64,000 nucleotides of DNA from JBEKTY01 sp049515555 (GTDB lineage: Bacteria > Planctomycetota > Planctomycetia > Pirellulales > Thermoguttaceae), in NCBI GenBank assembly GCA_049515555.1, contig JBEKTY010000010.1:17098-81097 (forward strand). The letters are read 5' to 3'. The position numbers were made by a program, and so were the translations under genes. Below the pieces are notes generated by a model. That model did not search any database, was not told where the DNA came from, and saw only the letters and a list, made by a program, of their open reading frames with translations. Below are positions 1 through 11,770 of the stretch, piece by piece (the stretch's first letter is position 1; each line of letters begins with the position of its first letter).

Positions 1-2
1 GT

Positions 3-461
3 CGCGGGAAACGCCGTCCGGTGAGAAACCGGCGTCCAACGATTCCCCGCGAAAGCATCCTCGAAGAATGGCTCCACGGGGACATCGAACGCGGCGAAAA
101 GATACTTGGCCTGCGGTTGCGCGTATACGAGTCGCCCGACGGTCGGCCGGGTGGTTACGGACGGCAGTTTGCGTTACCGGGCGGTGGGCGTGTTGACCTC
201 CTTGGCGAAGACCTCGATACGGGGGATTTGGTCGTGCTGGAACTCAAGCGTGACGCCGGCGGCCGAGAAGTCGTAGGCCAGATTCTCGGGTACATGGCGT
301 CCGTGCGTGAGCACGTTGCTGCGCCAGGCCAGCGGGTACGCGGTATCATTGTCGTTTCGGAGGCTTCCCCTGAAATCTCTCGTGCCGCATCCGTAGTGCC
401 CGACCTCGAAGTTCGGGTCTTTACAATTAGCACATCGACAGAACCCGACGGGAAGGTGTAA
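3..461 (+). CDS. NucS/DUF91-like endonuclease (5'-partial)
   Basis: The frame is open to the left edge, so the true start is probably outside the window; a GTG at 21 is the first internal candidate but has no visible ribosome binding site. The product has the PDDEXK-type nuclease core of the NucS/DUF91 family: GRQF and GGGRVDLL (catalytic Asp), then VVLELKR (Glu and Lys) and VVGQILGYM (Gln/Tyr motif), with a beta-rich C-terminus ending near 461. NucS proteins cut mismatched or branched DNA. Only the nuclease domain is seen; an N-terminal DNA-binding domain, if present, is off the edge. It is followed 61 bp downstream on the same strand by another PDDEXK-like gene. Family is fairly sure; the role is inferred. 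Confidence 0.65.
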   Translation, partial: RGKRRPVRNRRPTIPRESILEEWLHGDIERGEKILGLRLRVYESPDGRPGGYGRQFALPGGGRVDLLGEDLDTGDLVVLELKRDAGGREVVGQILGYMASVREHVAAPGQRVRGIIVVSEASPEISRAASVVPDLEVRVFTISTSTEPDGKV

Positions 462-522
462 CCAGACACGCGACATCGTCGAACAGAATGAATGTTGCGG
501 CCTTGCGCGGGGAGACAGTCAG

Positions 523-1176
523 ATGAACTACGGCGAGTCACTGGCCTATTGGTACTTCCGTTTGAACGGTTTTCTGCCTTTGCAGAACTTTGTCCTGCAT
601 GAGCCGAACGAGGAAACTGGTCAGGACGCAGATATTGATCTGCTCGCCGTTCGTTTTCCCCATGTTTTTGAGAATATTGGTGGGCATCCCAATGACTGGG
701 ACAATGAGCGGTTCGTGGATTGGCAGCTTGATCACACAAGGAATGTCGTCTGCGTAATCGTAGAGGTCAAGACCGGCTGGTATAAGAAGGGCGCCGTCAA
801 TCGCCATTTTGATCGAAGAAGGCTTGAATACGCTATTCTGCGGTTCGGAATCTTTGAGAAGGCGGCTGTGCCCGCCATAGCACGCACACTTGAAGCCGGA
901 CCGGTTGTCAAGGAGCCGGGCTTCACCGTTGCGAAGATATTGATCGATGTGGCGAGTAAACGTCCAGGTCCGGGGGCTGAAGATGGGTTACGGTTAAGCC
1001 CCTGCCTCAGAATAACGATCGACGACGTGAGTGCTTTCATCCGGAGGCGGATGCGCGTTTATAAAGAACACAAGGGTGCCGCGCGGATGTTTTTTCCAGG
1101 CGATTTCATCCAGTACATGGCGTGGCAGGCGGGGGTCCCCCTGGCGATTGACGACGACGACGCTGCAAACGAGTAG
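523..1176 (+). CDS. Hypothetical protein with PDDEXK-like nuclease motif
   Basis: 217 residues, with a purine-rich site (GGGGAGA) before the ATG. I do not recognise the family by name. The N-terminal half has a spaced acidic signature, DADIDLLAVRF (about residues 36-46), followed by VIVEVKTG (about 79-86). This is the Asp...Glu-x-Lys arrangement of restriction-endonuclease-fold proteins. The C-terminal half is basic and then ends in a run of acidic residues (DDDD). It sits directly downstream of the NucS-like gene, so the two may be a nuclease pair or the tail of a defence or accessory block. No methyltransferase or helicase is visible in the window to support a restriction system. Confidence 0.55.
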   Translation: MNYGESLAYWYFRLNGFLPLQNFVLHEPNEETGQDADIDLLAVRFPHVFENIGGHPNDWDNERFVDWQLDHTRNVVCVIVEVKTGWYKKGAVNRHFDRRRLEYAILRFGIFEKAAVPAIARTLEAGPVVKEPGFTVAKILIDVASKRPGPGAEDGLRLSPCLRITIDDVSAFIRRRMRVYKEHKGAARMFFPGDFIQYMAWQAGVPLAIDDDDAANE

Positions 1177-1341
1177 GTTGTACCGCCCTTGAACGCTTGA
1201 ACCGATGCCTCCCGCCCCGCTTGTCCGCCGAACGGGGTCGCCGGGCACCAAATACAGCTTGGTCGGCGTGGCCGTCGTGCCCGCCAACAGTTTGGTGCCG
1301 TCCCCGTCGCTATGGGACGCACCCTACGATGCGTGCGAATT

Positions 1342-1400
1342 GTAGCCGGCACACGCCGTGCGGCGCCGGTTGGTTACGGCACACGGCGTGTGCCGACTAC
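1342..1400. repeat. Long inverted repeat between convergent genes
   Basis: Two roughly 20-bp arms (GTAGCCGGCACACGCCGTG and its near-complement) are separated by about 19 bp. The element lies between the convergent ends of the PDDEXK-like gene and the esterase. It may serve as a bidirectional terminator or be a REP-like repeat. The rest of 1177-1416 shows no gene. Confidence 0.6.
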
Positions 1401-1416
1401 ATTGAAATCGGCACCG

Positions 1417-2268
1417 TCACGGCCGAACCGCGAAGCCCTGCTGCTTGAGCCACGGCACGAGCTTCTGCATCCAGTTGCCCCAGGCGGAAGGATGGTGGAA
1501 TGCACTGTGGCCGCCGCCCGGCACTCGCCAGAACAAGACGGGCGTATCGAGTTCCTTCAGCCGCTCGGCCAAGGGGTCGGAGAAGTCGATCGACAGTTTG
1601 TCGTCGGCGGCGCAGGCCAGGAACACCGGGGGCAAGGGGGCCGCGAGCGGATATCGGGCCAGCTTCCAGGTATTCCAGGGGCACATCAGCACCGCGAAGT
1701 TCGGGCGGCAGCTCAAGCGGTCCAGGGGATCGGCGGCCTTGGGATCGCCGTCGTCGGCGTGCGAGATCAGGTTTACGATCAGGTGCCCGCCCGCCGAGTA
1801 GCCTTGTATGCCGATCTTCTGCGGGTCCAGCTTCCACTCGTGTGCATGGCTGCGGACGAGCCGGACCGCGCGCCGCCCATCGGTCAAGGCCAAGTCGGCG
1901 GTGGTGGGGACCTTGTACAGCAGGGCCACGACGGCGATGCCTTGCTGCTGGTAGTCGGCCAGGAACTCCGCGACGTGCGCCTTGTAGTCCAGTATCCCAT
2001 AGCCGCCGCCGGGACAGATGATTACCGCCGTGCCGGTGGCCCGATCGGCGGGCGGCAGAAACAGCCGCAGCTCTGGCTTGTCCATGCGGCGGATTAGGCC
2101 CTGGGCATCGGGCGGCTGGTTCTGCGGGTCTTTAACCATCGCGCCCGGCGGGAAACCGTCGCCGGGCCACAAGGGGAGCACCGCATCGGGCTCGACGGCC
2201 TTGGCCCAGCCAGCCAGCATGGTGATTGTCACGGTCAAACAGGCAAGTTTGCTCCATCGCGATAGCAT
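1417..2268 (-). CDS. Exported alpha/beta hydrolase (acetyl esterase/lipase-like)
   Basis: 283 residues from the ATG at 2268, which has GGAG about 9 bases upstream; reading further upstream would translate a repeat. An N-terminal hydrophobic segment (about residues 5-25, ending AKA) looks like a signal peptide. Hydrolase motifs are in order: CPGGGY oxyanion loop, GYSAGGH nucleophile elbow (Ser), an Asp in ACAADDKLS, and His in GGGHSAFH. This matches the BD-FAE/acetyl-xylan-esterase-like branch that deacetylates oligosaccharides. It follows three glycoside hydrolase genes on the same strand, which suggests a role in removing acetyl groups during glycan breakdown. The exact substrate cannot be read from sequence. 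Confidence 0.85.
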   Translation of the reverse strand: MLSRWSKLACLTVTITMLAGWAKAVEPDAVLPLWPGDGFPPGAMVKDPQNQPPDAQGLIRRMDKPELRLFLPPADRATGTAVIICPGGGYGILDYKAHVAEFLADYQQQGIAVVALLYKVPTTADLALTDGRRAVRLVRSHAHEWKLDPQKIGIQGYSAGGHLIVNLISHADDGDPKAADPLDRLSCRPNFAVLMCPWNTWKLARYPLAAPLPPVFLACAADDKLSIDFSDPLAERLKELDTPVLFWRVPGGGHSAFHHPSAWGNWMQKLVPWLKQQGFAVRP

Positions 2269-2302
2269 GGGTTTTCTCCGGTTGAGGTGTTTCGGAAGGT
2301 CG

Positions 2303-5143
<2,841 letters not shown>

Positions 5144-5167
5144 GGATCCTCCCTATTTGTAAGACGC

Positions 5168-5246
5168 GGGTGCCACTGCTGGCTTGTCCAGCAGTGTTGC
5201 GCACGGGGCTGGATCGGCACTGCTGGACAAGCCAGCAGTGGCACCC
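5168..5246. repeat. Palindromic repeat (TGCTGG family), copy 2
   Basis: Near-identical to the element at 2311-2390: GGGTGCCACTGCTGGCTTG arm, a short spacer, and the complementary arm ending CAGTGGCACCC. It lies about 25 bp upstream of the GH38 start codon. The intergenic stretch 5144-5461 holds only this element and the CCCTCTCC-type element beside it. Confidence 0.85.
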
Positions 5247-5293
5247 AGATTGGCAAGTCTAGCCGGATTAGAGTCGTTCAATTCTGAATCAGT

Positions 5294-5454
5294 ACTGGAC
5301 TTTTGCAAAGTGCGGATTGGTCGGTCCCCTCTCCCTTCGGGAGAGGGTTAGGGTGAGGGGAACTGAGTGAGGATCCTGTTTCTCCATGTTTCGTGCCCAA
5401 CGCAGGCTCCCCTCACCCCGGCCCTCTCCCGGAGGGAGAGGGGGACCGATTACA
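5294..5454. repeat. CCCTCTCC-type MITE-like element (right end lost)
   Basis: Begins with the terminal sequence ACTGGACTTTTGCAAA also seen in the intact copy at 63682-63873, then has the inverted CCCTCTCCC/GGGAGAGGG blocks. The right terminal repeat is not recognisable. It lies downstream of the GH36 gene. Confidence 0.7.
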
Positions 5455-5461
5455 CAGAGAG

Positions 5462-7591
5462 CTACCTAAGGCTTGGGCCCGTGGCCTTATAGCGCACGAG
5501 CAGGCTGGCCGCCGGCTGCGGGATGGTCAGGGAAAGGTCCGTGGCCAGGGCCCGGCCGCTCATCGTCTTGGCGGTCTTCTGCCGTTGCTCGTCGATGAAC
5601 TCGACCTGGTATTCGGCTTCCGGCTCGATTCCGCCCAGGGCAACTTTGATCCCCGGCACTTTGCACTTCGCCCGGCGAAAGGCCAGCACGAGCCCTGCGC
5701 GGAGATCGGCCCGATGGACTTGATAGGCCAGGAACTGCTCGGGGGCGGCCGAACATGCGGTGAGGGGATAGAAGTCGCCGTAGAAGTATTTCTGATTCTC
5801 CTTCACCTCGGCGACGGCCTGCCGGGCAGCGGCGGCCGAGAACCCTCCGTCGAGGAAGGCGAACTGCACGATAGCCCCCGCGCCCGAGGTGCTCCGCATC
5901 TCGTAGGCATCCGGCGTCCAGGCGCAAATTTCGTTGAGCGGCAGGTAGTAGTTCATTCCGAAGGCCTGGGCCTGGTGCCAATCGCCGCGGCCCGAACCGC
6001 AAGCCGTGTCGCTCCGCCACAGGGCGATCGAGCGCCCGATGGTCTCCAGGTCGATGCGGCGTCCGCCGCTGGCGCAGTTGTCGATGAACAGGCCGGGGCA
6101 TCGGGCACGCACCTCGTCCCACATGGCGTAATGCCCTTCGACGTAGCGAATCTCGGTCATGCCCTGACGGTCGGCCGGGTCGTTGCGGCGCCAGAACGGC
6201 AAGGGGTCGATGTTGAAGTCGTTGCGATACCAGTCCATGCCGAACTCGCCGATCCGCCGGATCAGGAGGTCGGTCAGCCAGCGGCGGGCCGCGGGGTCGT
6301 CCAGCTTGAACAGGCCGCCCTGGGCCCCGCCGAAGACGAACTGCGGGTGCTCGCGGGCGATCTGCGTGCCGGCGGCGACCCGCTCCGGCTCGAACCAGAC
6401 GATGAACTTCAGCCCCAGGCGGTGGCACTCATCGCTCACCGGCTTCAGCCCGTGCGGAAACTCCTTGGTCTTGCAGGACCAGTTGCCCACGCCGTTGGGG
6501 AAGTTGCCGGGGAACCAGGCGGCGTCGAGCCACAGGAAGTCGCAGCCGGCCTGGGCGGCGTACTGGGCGGCCTGGCACTGTCCGGCCTCCGTGGGCCACG
6601 TGGGATGGCCGTTATAGCGATCGTAGCATTGCCAGAATATAGGCACGGCCAGCGGACGCGAGTGCTCCTTGGGGACGTAGTGAAACAGCATCAAGCGGCG
6701 AAAGCGGTTGTGCGCCGCCAGCCGCTCGCCCTGCCAGGCCATGAGCAAGATTCTCGGGCTGCGAATGGCCTCGCCGGGGTGCAACCGCAGATGCACACGC
6801 TCCATGCCGGCGCGGAGGCGGGTCGGCCCGGCCGCGTCTCGCTGGTACGACGCGGCCCACTGGCCGGTCCAGCCGATGGCCGTGAACAGCCCGCGTTTCT
6901 GATACGCGAAATTGAAGAACGGAAACGCGCCGTTGGACGATCGGCCGCCGTTGGGCGCCAGGCGGATCTGGCCGCCGGCGGGAAGCGGGCTGGCCAGGGG
7001 CATGAACGATCGCTCGCTACAATCGTCGCCCGCCAGGTGGTGCAGCGTGGCTGGCTGCTCGGGCTGGGTGGTCCCGAGGGTAACGTCCAGGGCCTGAATC
7101 TCCTCGATGATCGGCGTATCCTGCCGGCCCGTGTTCTCGAAACGCAACACCCAATCGGCCGCCGGGTACCGCTTGAATACGGTCACTTCCGCAGCCACAC
7201 GGAGGCCCGAGCTGGGATCGGTCCAGGCGACTCGATGTCGCAAACGATCGGGCAGGTCGTCGGCCTCGGCCGTGCGCTGCCAGTCCTTCAGCAACTCGCG
7301 GGAGGACTTGCCGCCAAATACGAAAGAGAAGGGCGGACCGCCCGGCATTAAGAGCGGCGGGGCAGCCCGCCCGGCCGGCTGCCGTACACCCTCGGCCGGA
7401 GTTTGCCGTGACCCGCTGCCGGCCAGCGCGACCGCCGCCCAATCGGCCATGTCGGCCATTTCGGCGGGAGCGGCCATGATGGCGTCATCAGGTGGCCCGG
7501 CAGGCACATCGGACGGATCCAATGCCAAGGCCGGATTGCCCGACGACCACAATGGAACGATCAACAACACTGCCCTCGTCAGATTTCTCAT
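5462..7591 (-). CDS. Exported alpha-galactosidase, glycoside hydrolase family 36
   Basis: 709 residues from the ATG at 7591, with AGGAG seven bases upstream (an in-frame GTG one codon earlier is less well placed). A signal peptide covers about residues 1-24. The N-terminal beta-supersandwich domain is followed by the TIM barrel with the GH36 signatures: WLDAAWFPGN, KFIVWFEPERV, WYRNDFN (nucleophile Asp, about residue 455) and DNCASGGRRID (acid/base Asp, about 505). A C-terminal beta domain follows. The enzyme would release terminal alpha-galactose from oligosaccharides in the periplasm or outside the cell. It lies between the GH127 and GH38 genes on the same strand, and each has its own leader, so they may be separately transcribed. 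Confidence 0.92.
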   Translation of the reverse strand: MRNLTRAVLLIVPLWSSGNPALALDPSDVPAGPPDDAIMAAPAEMADMADWAAVALAGSGSRQTPAEGVRQPAGRAAPPLLMPGGPPFSFVFGGKSSRELLKDWQRTAEADDLPDRLRHRVAWTDPSSGLRVAAEVTVFKRYPAADWVLRFENTGRQDTPIIEEIQALDVTLGTTQPEQPATLHHLAGDDCSERSFMPLASPLPAGGQIRLAPNGGRSSNGAFPFFNFAYQKRGLFTAIGWTGQWAASYQRDAAGPTRLRAGMERVHLRLHPGEAIRSPRILLMAWQGERLAAHNRFRRLMLFHYVPKEHSRPLAVPIFWQCYDRYNGHPTWPTEAGQCQAAQYAAQAGCDFLWLDAAWFPGNFPNGVGNWSCKTKEFPHGLKPVSDECHRLGLKFIVWFEPERVAAGTQIAREHPQFVFGGAQGGLFKLDDPAARRWLTDLLIRRIGEFGMDWYRNDFNIDPLPFWRRNDPADRQGMTEIRYVEGHYAMWDEVRARCPGLFIDNCASGGRRIDLETIGRSIALWRSDTACGSGRGDWHQAQAFGMNYYLPLNEICAWTPDAYEMRSTSGAGAIVQFAFLDGGFSAAAARQAVAEVKENQKYFYGDFYPLTACSAAPEQFLAYQVHRADLRAGLVLAFRRAKCKVPGIKVALGGIEPEAEYQVEFIDEQRQKTAKTMSGRALATDLSLTIPQPAASLLVRYKATGPSLR

Positions 7592-7612
7592 CACAAAGCT
7601 CCTGCTGGCTCA

Positions 7613-7816
7613 GTTCTGGACTTGTGCAAGTTGCGGATTGGTCGGTCCCCTCTCCCTCCGGGAGAGGGTGAGGGTGAGGGAAAATGGTTGATGATCCTGC
7701 TTCTCCATTCTTCGTGCCCAACGCAGGTTCCCCTCACCCCGGCCCTCTCCCGGAGGGAGAGGGGGACCATTTGTGCCGCCCTCACCCCCCAGCCCCTCTC
7801 TCAATGGGAGAGGGGA
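7613..7816. repeat. CCCTCTCC-type MITE-like element, complex copy
   Basis: Starts with a diverged terminal repeat (TTCTGGACTTGTGCAAGT), then has two inverted CCCTCTCCC/GGGAGAGGG hairpins and a third partial CCTCACCCCCCAGCCCC block. It fills the space between the GH36 start and the GH127 stop. Confidence 0.7.
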
Positions 7817-7824
7817 GCAGAATC

Positions 7825-9861
7825 TCAGTTCGCTGCCCATGTTCGTGCCGTCGCCGGGAACATCGAGATACGGAACTTGGTACAACCATAGGGAACGAGT
7901 CGGATGGATTGCGGTCCTTTCCCGGTCACGGGGCCATCGGGCAGGGCTTGGGCATCGGTGGGTTGCCAGTCGATGGCCTGGGCCGGAACGCGCAACTGCA
8001 CGGGTGCGTCCAGCGGCCAGTTCCATGCGGGCGGCATCGCCCTGCGCTCGACGGTGATGTCGGACCCGTTTCCTGGCGCCGCCGTATCGAGCGCAAATTG
8101 CCACTGGGCCCCCGGCAGCGGCGTGTTGGGGTCCTCGTCGGCAATGGGCAGGGCGAACAGCAGCGGGCCGAGGCTTACGCTGGCGTATGGCAACCGCCGT
8201 TTCGTGAACACCGGGGCCGGCTCGAAGGCGAAATACGACTTGACCGCCGCGGGGAACTCCGTCTCATAATCCCGCACCACCCGGATCGGCATGGGGAACC
8301 GCAGCTCGATCTGGTCGCCCGCCGACCACTCCCGGGAGATCCGCAAGAAGCCGCTCTGGTTGGCTGCGGCATCCACGGGCCTGCCATTGACCGCCACGCC
8401 CGCTTGAGCGCACCAGGCGGGAATGCGGAAGTACAAGGGGAACGACGCCTTGCGCTGAGGCTCGACGCTCACGCGGATCGTCTCCTCGAAGGGATAGGCC
8501 GTGGTGCACGATAGCTTGAGCGGCACGCCCGGGCCAACGATAGCCGACACGCTGCACGGCCCGTAGAGTGCCGCCGCCAGCCCTTGGTCGGCGGTGGCCA
8601 TCCACATGTGCATGATGTAATTGGGGACGATGCGGTTGACCGCGCCCACGCAGCACAACACGTGGGGGCAGCCCAGGCGATGGAACCGAATGGCGCCCCG
8701 GCCGGGGCAGTTGGGTTGTTCGCAGGGCAAGCTATCGGAGCGGAGGCGGTTGGGCGACTGGTAGTAGCACATGGTCTGGAAGTCGCGGGCGATGGGCGCG
8801 GCGCCGGCGTTGAACAGCGCCCGCTCGATCGAATCCCCATACCCGCGCTGCCCCAGGATGCGATACATCCACAGCATGGACCACATTCCGGCCGCCACGT
8901 TGCAGGTCTCCGTCTTGCGCAGTGCGCCGATGCCCGACATATACTCCTCGCCGGAGGCCAGGCCGTAAGGCAGCATGTGCTCGCGGTCGATCCAGGCGAA
9001 AGCGCCCAGCGATGCCTGGAGATAACGGGGGTCGGCGGTCCAGGGGTACAGCAGGGCGGGCAGTCGGATGTTCTCATAGGTAATGACGGCATGGCCGGGG
9101 AGGAACCGCCCGTCCAACCACTGGAGCATGGTGTTGCGGGGCGTGGGCCCGCGCATCGCGGCCAGCACGCGCTCCAGTATGCGGCGGTCGCCGCTGTAGG
9201 AGTAGGTTTCCAAGGCCGCGTCGGCGTTGCACAGGCCGCTGACGTCATTGAAATCCAGATGCCCCATGGGCACGGGATAATCGGCATAGGCCCTGACCAG
9301 GGCCGCGAGGATGCGTTTGTCGCCGGTGGCCTGATACCAGGCCACCAGGGCCCGCCCCATCTGGGAATGGGCCCAACTGTTGAACCCCGCGGGCTTGTCG
9401 GCTTTCCAATAGATGAGCGAGGCGCCGCCCCGATTCACGCCCTCGACGACCACACGGAGCCGGGCCGTAGCCTTCCCGATGAGAACGTCGTCATGCAGCA
9501 CGTAGCCCAGCCGGACCAGGCCGTCGAGCCAGTAGCTGCACTGTTCGATGGGCCATCCGGCCCCGTCGGGCTCAGCCCCGGGCGCCTTGATCGGGACGCC
9601 CTTCCAGCCCTCGCCGAAGGTCGGGTGCCACTCGTCCAGATGCCCCGTGATCCCGTCTCGCGCCGCCAGGGCCCAGTCTCGCAGCCAGCCGCCGGGCTCG
9701 ACCGCGCCCGGCGCCAACGGAACGAGCGCAGGCTTGACCAAGGGCTCGGCAACGCGGGCGACACTGCTTGTGGCGGGCTGCGTCCCGGCATCGCTTGCCC
9801 GCAACGCGCCGCTTGTTGCCGTAAAGATCGCCAGGCCCGCCAAGATGGTAGCATGTTTCAT
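7825..9861 (-). CDS. Exported beta-L-arabinofuranosidase, glycoside hydrolase family 127
   Basis: 678 residues from the ATG at 9861 (AGGA site upstream); the open frame continues upstream but translates the neighbouring region. A signal peptide covers about residues 1-23. GH127 (old DUF1680) landmarks are present: an alpha/alpha toroid with the Glu-x-Cys motif in KTETCNVAAGM (about residue 317) and a Cys-Cys pair in HVLCCVGA (about 403). In characterised GH127 enzymes these Glu and Cys residues hold zinc, and one Cys is the nucleophile. A C-terminal beta-jelly-roll region follows. The enzyme would remove L-arabinofuranose from plant or algal glycans, fitting the neighbouring GH36, GH38 and esterase genes. 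Confidence 0.9.
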   Translation of the reverse strand: MKHATILAGLAIFTATSGALRASDAGTQPATSSVARVAEPLVKPALVPLAPGAVEPGGWLRDWALAARDGITGHLDEWHPTFGEGWKGVPIKAPGAEPDGAGWPIEQCSYWLDGLVRLGYVLHDDVLIGKATARLRVVVEGVNRGGASLIYWKADKPAGFNSWAHSQMGRALVAWYQATGDKRILAALVRAYADYPVPMGHLDFNDVSGLCNADAALETYSYSGDRRILERVLAAMRGPTPRNTMLQWLDGRFLPGHAVITYENIRLPALLYPWTADPRYLQASLGAFAWIDREHMLPYGLASGEEYMSGIGALRKTETCNVAAGMWSMLWMYRILGQRGYGDSIERALFNAGAAPIARDFQTMCYYQSPNRLRSDSLPCEQPNCPGRGAIRFHRLGCPHVLCCVGAVNRIVPNYIMHMWMATADQGLAAALYGPCSVSAIVGPGVPLKLSCTTAYPFEETIRVSVEPQRKASFPLYFRIPAWCAQAGVAVNGRPVDAAANQSGFLRISREWSAGDQIELRFPMPIRVVRDYETEFPAAVKSYFAFEPAPVFTKRRLPYASVSLGPLLFALPIADEDPNTPLPGAQWQFALDTAAPGNGSDITVERRAMPPAWNWPLDAPVQLRVPAQAIDWQPTDAQALPDGPVTGKGPQSIRLVPYGCTKFRISMFPATARTWAAN

Positions 9862-10041
9862 GGTAAGAGTTCCTGTCCTGGCGGGGGTGTCAAGTGCCGT
9901 AATCGCCCCCGCTTTGCCAGTGTCAGCCCCGTAGCCCCCATTCTCATTGCGCAACGGCCGGTTTACAATAGGGGTGCGATACGTCGTACCGCCCGCGGAT
10001 GGGCGGTCAAACCCGATAGCTTCACACAAAGGACCCCACTC

Positions 10042-10401
10042 ATGGTCGAACCCGCCAGCAATCCCAGCCCGGCCCCGCAGGTTCCCGCGCAGGCCCAGCC
10101 TCAGCAGCCACAGATCCAAATCGACGACTCGAAGGCCGTCCCCATGTACACGAATTTTTGCCGCGTGACCGGCACGCCGGAAGAATTGATCATCGACTTC
10201 GGACTCAACCCCCAGCCGTTCGGTGTGCCCACTGCGCCGATTGCCATCACCCAGCGGATCATCGTCAACTTTTTCACGGCGAAACGGATGTTGCAGGCCT
10301 TGATGATGACCGTCCAGCGGCACGAGGCCACCTTCGGCGCCATCGAAACCGACGTCCAACGCCGGGTCCATCCGTCGGCAATGCAACAGTCGCCGCAATA
10401 G
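10042..10401 (+). CDS. DUF3467 family protein
   Basis: 119 residues from the ATG at 10042, preceded by AAAGGA. Residues 1-35 are Pro/Gln/Ala-rich and probably disordered. The rest matches the DUF3467 pattern: a short beta segment (MYTNFCRVTGTPEELIIDFG), then PIAITQRIIVNFFTAKRML and an amphipathic helix (LQALMMTVQRHE). The family is widespread and small, and its function is unknown. The gene diverges from the GH127 gene, with about 180 bp between the start codons. Much longer reading of this frame upstream is only antisense shadow of the GH127 gene. Confidence 0.85.
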   Translation: MVEPASNPSPAPQVPAQAQPQQPQIQIDDSKAVPMYTNFCRVTGTPEELIIDFGLNPQPFGVPTAPIAITQRIIVNFFTAKRMLQALMMTVQRHEATFGAIETDVQRRVHPSAMQQSPQ

Positions 10402-10473
10402 GCGACCAGTCCGCCCGGGGCGAAATACAGTAGATGTGGCGTCTCGCCGCCGCACGGGCGCGGCCTGACGCCG

Positions 10474-10595
10474 CTAGCCTGGATTATTCACCACTCGTTC
10501 GTAGTGACCGCATTCATGCGGTCCTTGACCTGTTCACGCTCTCCAGACCCGATAAATCGGGTCACTACGAGCCTTGGTGAATAATCCCGGCTAGG
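10474..10595. mobile_element. MITE-like element with GGATTATTCACC terminal repeats, copy 1
   Basis: Terminal inverted repeats of about 20 bp (CTAGCCTGGATTATTCACC at the left, its complement at the right) enclose two nested palindromes: CGTAGTGACCGCATTCATGCG and GACCCGATAAATCGGGTC. No coding capacity. A related, longer copy lies at 25487-25682. It sits between the convergent DUF3467 and manC genes. Confidence 0.8.
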
Positions 10596-10620
10596 GATTA
10601 GGGATGAAGGCGGCCGCCTT

Positions 10621-11715
10621 CTACAGATACTTCGCCCCGTAGCGCTCGGCCAGCAGGGCATAAACTCTCTTGATGTCCTCGGCACGGTCGGCGCGGCACA
10701 CCAGCGTGGCGTCGGGCGTATGGATGATCAAAAGGTCCTCGCAGCCCACGGCGGCGATCAGGTGCTCCGGATCGGCGGAGACCAATAGCGCGCGGGTGCT
10801 GTCCAGCAGCAGGTGCCGCCCGTGGGCTAGCGCGTTGCCTTGCTCGTCGCGGGGGCAGGTCTCGGCGAACATGGGCCAGGAGCCGACGTCCAGCCACTCC
10901 AGCGGCATCGGAACGGCGACCACTTGTACGGCCCGGTCCGTCGAGGCCGGCTCCATGACGCCGAAGTCGACGCTGAGCTTTTTCAGCGTGGGGTAGACTT
11001 CGGCCAGCACGGCGGCCTGCTCGGCCTGGCCCCACGCCTGGCCGACGCGTGCCAGAGCGGCGAAGCACTCCGGCTGATAGCGGCGGATGCAGTCCAGGAG
11101 CGTGGCCGCACGCCACACGAACATGCCGCTGTTCCAGAGGTATCGTTGCGGGCCGGCGGCGAGGTAGGCCCGGGCCGTGGCCTCGTCCGGCTTCTCCTGG
11201 AAGCGGGCCACCGTGCGGGCGTCGCCACCCACGGCCTGGCCCAACTCGAGATAGCCGTAGGCCGTGGCCGCGCGGGTGGGCGTAATGCCGAAGGTGACCA
11301 GCCTGGCCGGGCCGCGCTCGGCCAGCTCGAACCCCCGCCCGACTATGGCCCGAAACTGCTCGACGGGCCGGATCAGGTGGTCGGCCGTGAAGACGCCGAT
11401 TACCGCCTGGGGATCGCGGCCGGCGATCACCGTGGCGGCCAGGCCCGCGGCCGCAAGGGTATCGCGGGGCAGCGGCTCGCCCAGCCATTGGCCGGCGGCC
11501 AGCTCGGGCAGGGCCTCGAACATCGCCTCCGCCTGGCCCGCGCCCGCGCAGACGTATCGCTGCTGCGGGGCGACCAGGCCCTCGAGCCGCTCCCAGGCGA
11601 TCTGCAACAGGCACCGGCCGCCGAAGAGCGGAATCAGTTGCTTGGGCCGGCGCGTGCGGCTCATGGGCCACAACCGCGTGCCCCGACCGCCGGCAAGAAT
11701 TAGCGCATACCGCAT
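10621..11715 (-). CDS. manC: Mannose-1-phosphate guanylyltransferase
   Basis: 364 residues; ATG at 11715 with GGAG upstream. The nucleotidyltransferase signature GGRGTRLWPMSR lies at residues 9-20, followed by the PKQLIPL sugar-phosphate motif and FQEKPDEATA. It makes GDP-mannose from GTP and mannose-1-phosphate for glycan or exopolysaccharide synthesis. At about 360 residues it is the monofunctional form, without the C-terminal cupin isomerase domain of the bifunctional enzyme. The cupin gene 55 bp upstream on the same strand is a separate exported protein and not that missing domain. Confidence 0.93.
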   Translation of the reverse strand: MRYALILAGGRGTRLWPMSRTRRPKQLIPLFGGRCLLQIAWERLEGLVAPQQRYVCAGAGQAEAMFEALPELAAGQWLGEPLPRDTLAAAGLAATVIAGRDPQAVIGVFTADHLIRPVEQFRAIVGRGFELAERGPARLVTFGITPTRAATAYGYLELGQAVGGDARTVARFQEKPDEATARAYLAAGPQRYLWNSGMFVWRAATLLDCIRRYQPECFAALARVGQAWGQAEQAAVLAEVYPTLKKLSVDFGVMEPASTDRAVQVVAVPMPLEWLDVGSWPMFAETCPRDEQGNALAHGRHLLLDSTRALLVSADPEHLIAAVGCEDLLIIHTPDATLVCRADRAEDIKRVYALLAERYGAKYL

Positions 11716-11770
11716 GGTTCGATCTCCGCGGGGGATGTGTCTGTCACCGCTTGCCGCCAGCCACTGGCGA

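Noticed and set aside
5393..7351. 652-codon plus-strand open frame opposite the GH36 gene
   Set aside because: Starts inside a CCCTCTCC repeat and has no recognisable motif; the minus strand encodes a clear alpha-galactosidase.
7684..7816. CRISPR-like array in the CCCTCTCC repeats
   Set aside because: Repeats are inverted, of unequal spacing and degenerate; no regular spacers or cas genes.
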